Assembly: GCF_002117935.1 (NCBI RefSeq)
Contig: NZ_BDJE01000036.1
Location: 1-64,000, forward strand
Direction: 5' to 3'
DNA: 64,000 nucleotides
Origin: Nocardioides sp. PD653-B2
GTDB lineage: Bacteria; Actinomycetota; Actinomycetes; Propionibacteriales; Nocardioidaceae
Part shown: positions 60,218-64,000 of the stretch, in pieces
How the letters are laid out: every line of letters begins with the position of its first letter
Position numbering within the stretch: position 1 is the stretch's first letter
The notes under the pieces: model-generated
The model's input: the letters and a program-made list of their open reading frames with translations, nothing else
Databases searched by the model: none
What the model was told of the DNA's origin: nothing
Program-made: the position numbers and the translations under genes

Positions 60218-61534
60218 TCAGCCCTGCGGCAGCCGGATCACGAACCTCGTCGTGGGCGCACCGGTCTCCACCGTCACGTCGCCGCCCACGGTCCGGGCGA
60301 TCCGCCGCGCGATGGCGAGGCCGAGACCCGAGCCGATGCCGGTCGCCGATGTCGTGCCGGGGGCGAAGATCGCCTCGGACTGGCTCGCGTCGAGGCCGGG
60401 CCCGTCGTCGTCGACGAGGATCTCGACCGACCCCGCGTCGCGCACCCGGCTGGTGATCGTCACCTGGCCGGCGGCGAACCGGACGGCGTTCTCGACCACC
60501 GGACTGATCGCGCGGACCGCGAGGGCGTCGGGCAGGTCGAGGCGCGCCTCGGCCGTGTCGACGCTCAGCACGACGTCGCCGGCGTCGATGGCACTGGTGA
60601 CGTCCGCGATGACCTTGCTCAGCGAGCTGCGGGACGCCGCCAGCACCGTGGCCTCGTTGCGCGCCAGGTCGAGCAGCGCCGTGATCGTGACGGCCATCCG
60701 CTGGCTCGCGGCCGAGATCTCCTCGACGTCCTGGGCGGCCTCCGGCGGCAGCACGTCCCGCAGGAGCACCAGGTCCGCCATGCCCTGGATCGTGGTGAGG
60801 GGGGTGCGCAGCTCGTGCGCCAGCTCCGACGTCAGCCGCTGCTCGGACCGGATCGCCGACGACACCTTGTCCAGGAGCTGGTCGAGCGTCGCGGCGAGGG
60901 CGGTGATCTCGTTGTCCGGCGGGCCCAGACCGAAGCGCCGCGCCAGGTCGTGCTCGCTCCACTCCGTGGCGGTCGCCGCCATCTCGGCCACCGGCCGCAG
61001 CGCCCGGTGGGTCGTCCAGGCCGCGATCGCGGCGGCGGCCAGGGTCGCGAGGATCCCCGTCACCAGGCTTACGATCAGGGCCAGGTGCTCGGCCTCCTCG
61101 TAGGGCTCCAGCCGCTCGGCGACGATCACGACACCCGACGCGCCGTCACCCGTGGTGAACGGTCGCGCCTGGACCCGAGCGTGGTCACCCGCGTTGCGCA
61201 CCGTGGTCGTGCCGGTCGTGCTGAGCTCCTGGTAGATCCCCTCCAGGCCGTCCGGGACGCTGCCGGCCACGAGCATCCCCTGGTCGTCGTACACGGCGAC
61301 GCCGGCATCCAGCCGAGAGGCCGGGACGTCGACCTCGCCCGTCGGCCCGGCGGCGGCAGAGCTGACCACGGCGTCCGCACGGTCCTCGAGGACCCGGTCC
61401 AGGTCGTTCGTGGTGACGTGGGCGAGCACGAGCTGGACGACGAGCGTGAGGAGCAGCATCGCGAAGGCGGTCACGCTGGCCGTCAGCACGACGATCTGCT
61501 GACGGAAGGAGCGCGGGAGTCGGGGCCGTCTCAC
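60218..61534 (-). CDS. Sensor histidine kinase
   Basis: 438 aa, GTG 61534 overlapping the response-regulator stop (GTGA). Two membrane helices (VVLTASVTAFAMLLLTLVVQLVLA near residue 15 and LALIVSLVTGILATLAAAAIAAW) flank a ~110-residue external sensor. Then HAMP (THRALRPVAEMAATATEW), H-box H240 in LTSELAHELRTPLTTIQGM, N-box SPVVENAVRFA and G-boxes DDDGPGLD and TGIGSGLGLAIARRIA. It phosphorylates the upstream OmpR-type regulator. Signal unknown. Confidence 0.92.
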   Translation of the reverse strand: MRRPRLPRSFRQQIVVLTASVTAFAMLLLTLVVQLVLAHVTTNDLDRVLEDRADAVVSSAAAGPTGEVDVPASRLDAGVAVYDDQGMLVAGSVPDGLEGIYQELSTTGTTTVRNAGDHARVQARPFTTGDGASGVVIVAERLEPYEEAEHLALIVSLVTGILATLAAAAIAAWTTHRALRPVAEMAATATEWSEHDLARRFGLGPPDNEITALAATLDQLLDKVSSAIRSEQRLTSELAHELRTPLTTIQGMADLVLLRDVLPPEAAQDVEEISAASQRMAVTITALLDLARNEATVLAASRSSLSKVIADVTSAIDAGDVVLSVDTAEARLDLPDALAVRAISPVVENAVRFAAGQVTITSRVRDAGSVEILVDDDGPGLDASQSEAIFAPGTTSATGIGSGLGLAIARRIARTVGGDVTVETGAPTTRFVIRLPQG

Positions 61535-62190
61535 CGGATGCGGAACCCGACCCCGCGCACGGTCTCGATCGAGACCGGCGAGTCGATCGACTCCAGCTTG
61601 GTCCGGATCCGGCGCATGAACGAGTCCACGGTGTTCTCGGCCACGACGGCTCCTTCCGGCCAGCCTGCGGCGACCACGCTACGCCGGCGCACGACCTCGT
61701 CGGGGCGCGACGTGATCGCGGCCAGCATCCGGAACTCCGTCGGCGTCAGCAGGGCCTCTCCCGTCGACGTGCGGACGGCGTGCCGGGCCGGGTCGAGGTC
61801 GAGGCCCGATGTCGTCGCGAGCGGCGGCCGGCCGCGCCGGCCGAGCGCCTCGAGGCGGGCGATGAGCTCCTTGAGCTCGAACGGTTTCGCGACGTAGTCG
61901 TCACCACCGGCACCGAAACCGGCCAGCCGGTCGTGCACGGCGCCGAGTGCCGTCAGGAAGAGGACCGGGGCGTTCTGCCCGGCGGAGCGCAGCGCCTGGC
62001 ACACGTCGCGTCCGTCGGAGTCGGGCAGGCCGATGTCGATGACCAGGACGTCGACCCCGCTGTCCGTCCCGAACCGTCGCAGCGCCTCACCGCCGTCGTG
62101 GGCCATGACGGTCTCGTGCCCGGCGAACCGCAGCGCCTCCGCCAGCAGCCGGCGGATCGCGGGGTCGTCCTCACAGACACCGATGATCAT
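61531..62190 (-). CDS. OmpR/PhoB family response regulator
   Basis: 219 aa. Receiver domain: acidic pocket CEDD near residue 8, phosphoacceptor D52 in LVIDIGLPDSDG, Thr in LFLTALG and K102 in DYVAKPFELKELIARLEAL. C-terminal winged helix: LTPTEFRMLAAITSRPDEVVRRRSVVAAGW ... VDSFMRRIRTKLESIDSPVSIETVRGVGFRIR. Such regulators bind direct repeats with 11-bp periodicity. The TCAGG-N6-GCAGG boxes in this neighbourhood are its likely targets. ATG overlaps the PAP2 stop (ATGA). Confidence 0.93.
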   Translation of the reverse strand: MIIGVCEDDPAIRRLLAEALRFAGHETVMAHDGGEALRRFGTDSGVDVLVIDIGLPDSDGRDVCQALRSAGQNAPVLFLTALGAVHDRLAGFGAGGDDYVAKPFELKELIARLEALGRRGRPPLATTSGLDLDPARHAVRTSTGEALLTPTEFRMLAAITSRPDEVVRRRSVVAAGWPEGAVVAENTVDSFMRRIRTKLESIDSPVSIETVRGVGFRIR

Positions 62191-63317
62191 GGACCCTCCT
62201 CCGCGGGCTCCGAGGATCGCGCCGGCCCGGGGGAGGTGCCGGCGCGACCTGCATCATGCTCACGCGTCCGGCCTGCCATCAACCTGACCGTCGAGCCCGG
62301 GTAGATCGTGAGCAGGCCCAGGAGCACCGCGACCAGACCGATCGCCAGGCCGGCGATGTCGTCCACGACGAAGTGCCAGCCGAGGTAGACCGTCGCGACC
62401 ACGGTGAGCGCGAGGTACGCCGCCAGCACCGCGGCGGCCGTCCGGCGCCGGTAGTAGGCCAGCATCAGGACGATCACGGTGGTGACGCCGACGTGCAGGC
62501 TCGCGAACGCCGACACCTGGGCGAAGGCGTCGTGCGCGGCCGGGTCGGCGAGCAGGTGCGCGCGCTGGGCGAGGTACGTCGCCTGGGTGTCGGTCACGAT
62601 CGTGCGCGGCAGGCCCGCGAAGTCCTGCGGCACGTCGTCGAACGGCCCGAGGGACGGCACCAGGTAGTAGCTCCCCACTCCGAGGATCCACACCCAGATC
62701 ATCGACGCGAGGAACACGTAGCCGTCACGGAGCCGGTCGCCCAGGACGACGGCGGCGACGAACGAGACGGACACCAGGGTCGGGAACGACTCGTACACGA
62801 GCATCAGCACGTACGCGCTCACGTGCTCGCCCAGCAGCGAGTGCAGCAGCACCGCGGGCGAGTGGCCCAGGAACAGCGCCCGGTCGACCCGGGTGAGCAG
62901 GTCGTCGCGCGGTGCGTTCAAGACGTCCCAGCTCTTCAGGTTGTGGTAGCTGAAGTAGACGAGGTGGTAGGCCAGCAGCCCACCGGCGGCCAGGGCGAGG
63001 CGACGCCCCGGCCAGCGGCGTCGCAGCGTCGTCAGGACGTCGTGGCTGCGGCGCCGGCCGCGCGGCGTCCGCCGTACGGCGTCGAGCAGTGCCAGGACGA
63101 CGAAGATCCCCACGGTGATGGCCACCCGGCTGCGAAGGACCTCCCCACCGGGGTCGCGCACCGGGATCCCCACGGTCACGGAGCGCCAGCCGGTGACGAC
63201 CGCGAACGCCGCCACGACGAGCCAGACCCGGATCACCCAGCCAGGACCGGGCTCGACGTCGGCCGAGCCGTCGTCGCCGACCGGGGAGCCGGCGATGAAG
63301 GGGACCGATTCGAACAC
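62187..63317 (-). CDS. PAP2-family membrane phosphatase (inositol-phosphate/phosphatidate type)
   Basis: 376 aa from GTG 63317, the predicted transcript start. About eight membrane helices. PAP2 catalytic blocks near the C-terminus: VSAFASLHVGVTTVIVLML and YLGWHFVVDDIAGLAIGLVAV, with the phosphatase His in each. The arrangement resembles inositol phosphorylceramide synthase-like and Aur1-type proteins. First gene of a PAP2/regulator/kinase operon with 4-bp overlaps, so the phosphatase is co-expressed with its two-component system. The far upstream frame is not coding. Confidence 0.82.
   Translation of the reverse strand: MFESVPFIAGSPVGDDGSADVEPGPGWVIRVWLVVAAFAVVTGWRSVTVGIPVRDPGGEVLRSRVAITVGIFVVLALLDAVRRTPRGRRRSHDVLTTLRRRWPGRRLALAAGGLLAYHLVYFSYHNLKSWDVLNAPRDDLLTRVDRALFLGHSPAVLLHSLLGEHVSAYVLMLVYESFPTLVSVSFVAAVVLGDRLRDGYVFLASMIWVWILGVGSYYLVPSLGPFDDVPQDFAGLPRTIVTDTQATYLAQRAHLLADPAAHDAFAQVSAFASLHVGVTTVIVLMLAYYRRRTAAAVLAAYLALTVVATVYLGWHFVVDDIAGLAIGLVAVLLGLLTIYPGSTVRLMAGRTREHDAGRAGTSPGPARSSEPAEEGP
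62256..62287 (-). promoter_or_regulatory. Intragenic TCAGG-N6-GCAGG box and -10 before the response regulator
   Basis: Inside the 3' end of the PAP2 gene, minus strand TCAGG TTGATG GCAGG (62287-62272), 10 nt, then GAGCAT (62261-62256). The predicted start at about 62249 would give an RR-HK transcript with a ~60-nt leader. This would let the regulator control its own level independently of PAP2. Confidence 0.55.
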
Positions 63318-63323
63318 GCCGTG

Positions 63324-63355
63324 AGGATCGCGCCCACAACCTGCACTCTTCCTGA
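63324..63355 (-). promoter_or_regulatory. TCAGG-N6-GCAGG box and -10 for the PAP2/RR/HK operon
   Basis: TCAGG AAGAGT GCAGG (63355-63340, minus strand), 10 nt, -10-like GATCCT (63329-63324), 6 nt, GTG at 63317. The mRNA would be leaderless. It shares a 94-bp divergent region with the mirror-image box at 63374. Confidence 0.7.
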
Positions 63356-63373
63356 ACGAACCGGCGCGGACGG

Positions 63374-63405
63374 TCAGGTCGTTGGCAGGCAACGCCTCCG
63401 ACTCT
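63374..63405 (+). promoter_or_regulatory. TCAGG-N6-GCAGG box and -10 for the LPG-synthase-TM gene
   Basis: TCAGG TCGTTG GCAGG (63374-63389), 10 nt, -10-like GACTCT (63400-63405), 6 nt, GTG at 63412. It is on the opposite strand from the other four boxes and correctly oriented for the rightward gene, which argues strongly that the box is functional. Confidence 0.7.
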
Positions 63406-63411
63406 GGCTGC

Positions 63412-64000
63412 GTGAGCGCAATCCTGACGCACCCGAGGCAGCCGGCCGTCACGCTGGCGGCCGGAAGCCGCTGGATCCTCGGCTCGTGCGTCGGACTGGC
63501 GCTGCTGCTGGTCGCCCTGCCCGCTGCGGCCGGGGTGCCGTGGGCCGAGGTCTGGTCCGTGGTCGCCGGAGTCCCCGCCGCCGACCTCGCCGCGCTGGTC
63601 GCCCTGTGGGCGGTGGGGCTCCTGACCCACACGGTGACCCTCACCGCGGCGCTCCCGCGCCTCAGCCACCGCCGGGCCCTCACGATGAGCCTGACCGGCA
63701 GCGCGGTGGCGAACGTGCTGCCGATGGGCGGCGCGGCGGGCATCGCGGTCAACTACCGGATGGCCCGGCACTGGGGTTTCACCGGCGCCCAGTTCGCGAC
63801 GTACACCGTGGTGACCAACGCGTGGGACGTCCTCGCGAAGCTCGCCCTCCCGCTGGTCGCCGTGCCGACCCTGGCGCTCGTCGCCGATGCGGCCGTCGGC
63901 CCCTTCCTCGGCCCGTCCCTGGTCGTCGCGGCAGGACTGGCGCTCGCGGCGGGTCTGGCCGGGGTGGTGCTCGCCCGACCCGCAGCCGCAGACCTCGTCG
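63412..64000 (+). CDS. Lysylphosphatidylglycerol synthase TM-region (UPF0104/YbhN) protein, 3' end outside window
   Basis: 196 codons, open to the window end, GTG at 63412. Membrane helices include SRWILGSCVGLALLLVALPAAAG and ADLAALVALWAVGLLTHTVTLTAALP. The core family motif is SLTGSAVANVLPMGGAAGIAVNYRMARHWGFTGAQFATYTVV. Family members are the flippase part of MprF or stand-alone membrane proteins that move lipids or isoprenoid-linked sugars. It is divergent from the PAP2 operon and shares its regulatory box. Confidence 0.85.
   Translation, partial: MSAILTHPRQPAVTLAAGSRWILGSCVGLALLLVALPAAAGVPWAEVWSVVAGVPAADLAALVALWAVGLLTHTVTLTAALPRLSHRRALTMSLTGSAVANVLPMGGAAGIAVNYRMARHWGFTGAQFATYTVVTNAWDVLAKLALPLVAVPTLALVADAAVGPFLGPSLVVAAGLALAAGLAGVVLARPAAADLV

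Overview
The window comes from a high-GC Gram-positive actinobacterium, most likely a Nocardioides-type organism (Propionibacteriales). This rests on GC near 70 percent, frequent GTG starts and 4-bp stop/start overlaps, several apparently leaderless genes, a mycothiol gene (mshB) with its usual small DUF6113-type neighbour, and REP-like palindromic repeats ending in GTCTCGAAACC. No tRNA, rRNA, CRISPR array, transposase or phage gene was seen.

Positions 1-729 carry the end of an Fe-S (CCG-domain) oxidoreductase. Positions 677-33156 form one large sugar-utilisation island. It contains: (a) a leftward operon of three paralogous TIM-barrel proteins (677-4126) with a divergent MarR regulator; (b) a leftward seven-gene operon (16608 down to 4828) of a CUT1 ABC transporter (binding lipoprotein and two permeases), two unrecognised paralogous ~780-aa proteins, a YicI-type GH31 alpha-xylosidase and a GH43 enzyme; (c) a rightward block of LacI regulator, GH127 beta-L-arabinofuranosidase, second LacI regulator and araB-araD-araA; (d) a leftward operon (32169 down to 25058) of a third LacI regulator, a phytanoyl-CoA-dioxygenase-like protein, a second CUT1 transporter and a second GH31 enzyme; and (e) a short, probably truncated SDR gene. 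The glycosidases lack signal peptides, so the likely logic is import of arabinose- and xylose-containing oligosaccharides, intracellular trimming of beta-L-Araf, alpha-L-Araf and alpha-Xyl caps, and conversion of L-arabinose to D-xylulose 5-phosphate. Neither transporter has its own ATPase. Both island edges look like recombination joints.

Positions 33298-38815 are core-type genes: a secreted lipase, a VanW-family protein, DUF6113, MshB, a small conserved protein, a MutT-type Nudix hydrolase and a hypothetical protein. A 35-bp-period REP cluster and three strong hairpins follow (38817-39230). Positions 39255-44256 hold a ~1050-aa secreted Ig-like-repeat protein and a divergent HTH protein with a helical-repeat body. 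Positions 44264-56019 hold assorted metabolic genes: thioesterase, DUF202, lipoproteins, a decayed acetamidase next to an AtzH-amidase fusion, a KSTD-like flavoprotein, an AAHS transporter, GH36 alpha-galactosidase, an HSL-type esterase and an acyl-ACP desaturase.

Positions 56021-64000 contain MOSC, methyltransferase and membrane-protein genes around a PAP2-phosphatase/response-regulator/histidine-kinase operon. A new motif, TCAGG-N6-GCAGG (two half-sites 11 bp apart), occurs five times here. Each copy lies exactly 10 nt upstream of a -10-like hexamer. Four precede the genes for a DUF2231 protein, a COG4705-type membrane protein, the PAP2 operon and an LPG-synthase-TM protein, and one lies inside the PAP2 gene upstream of the response-regulator gene. 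This is the strongest candidate here for an undescribed regulatory system.
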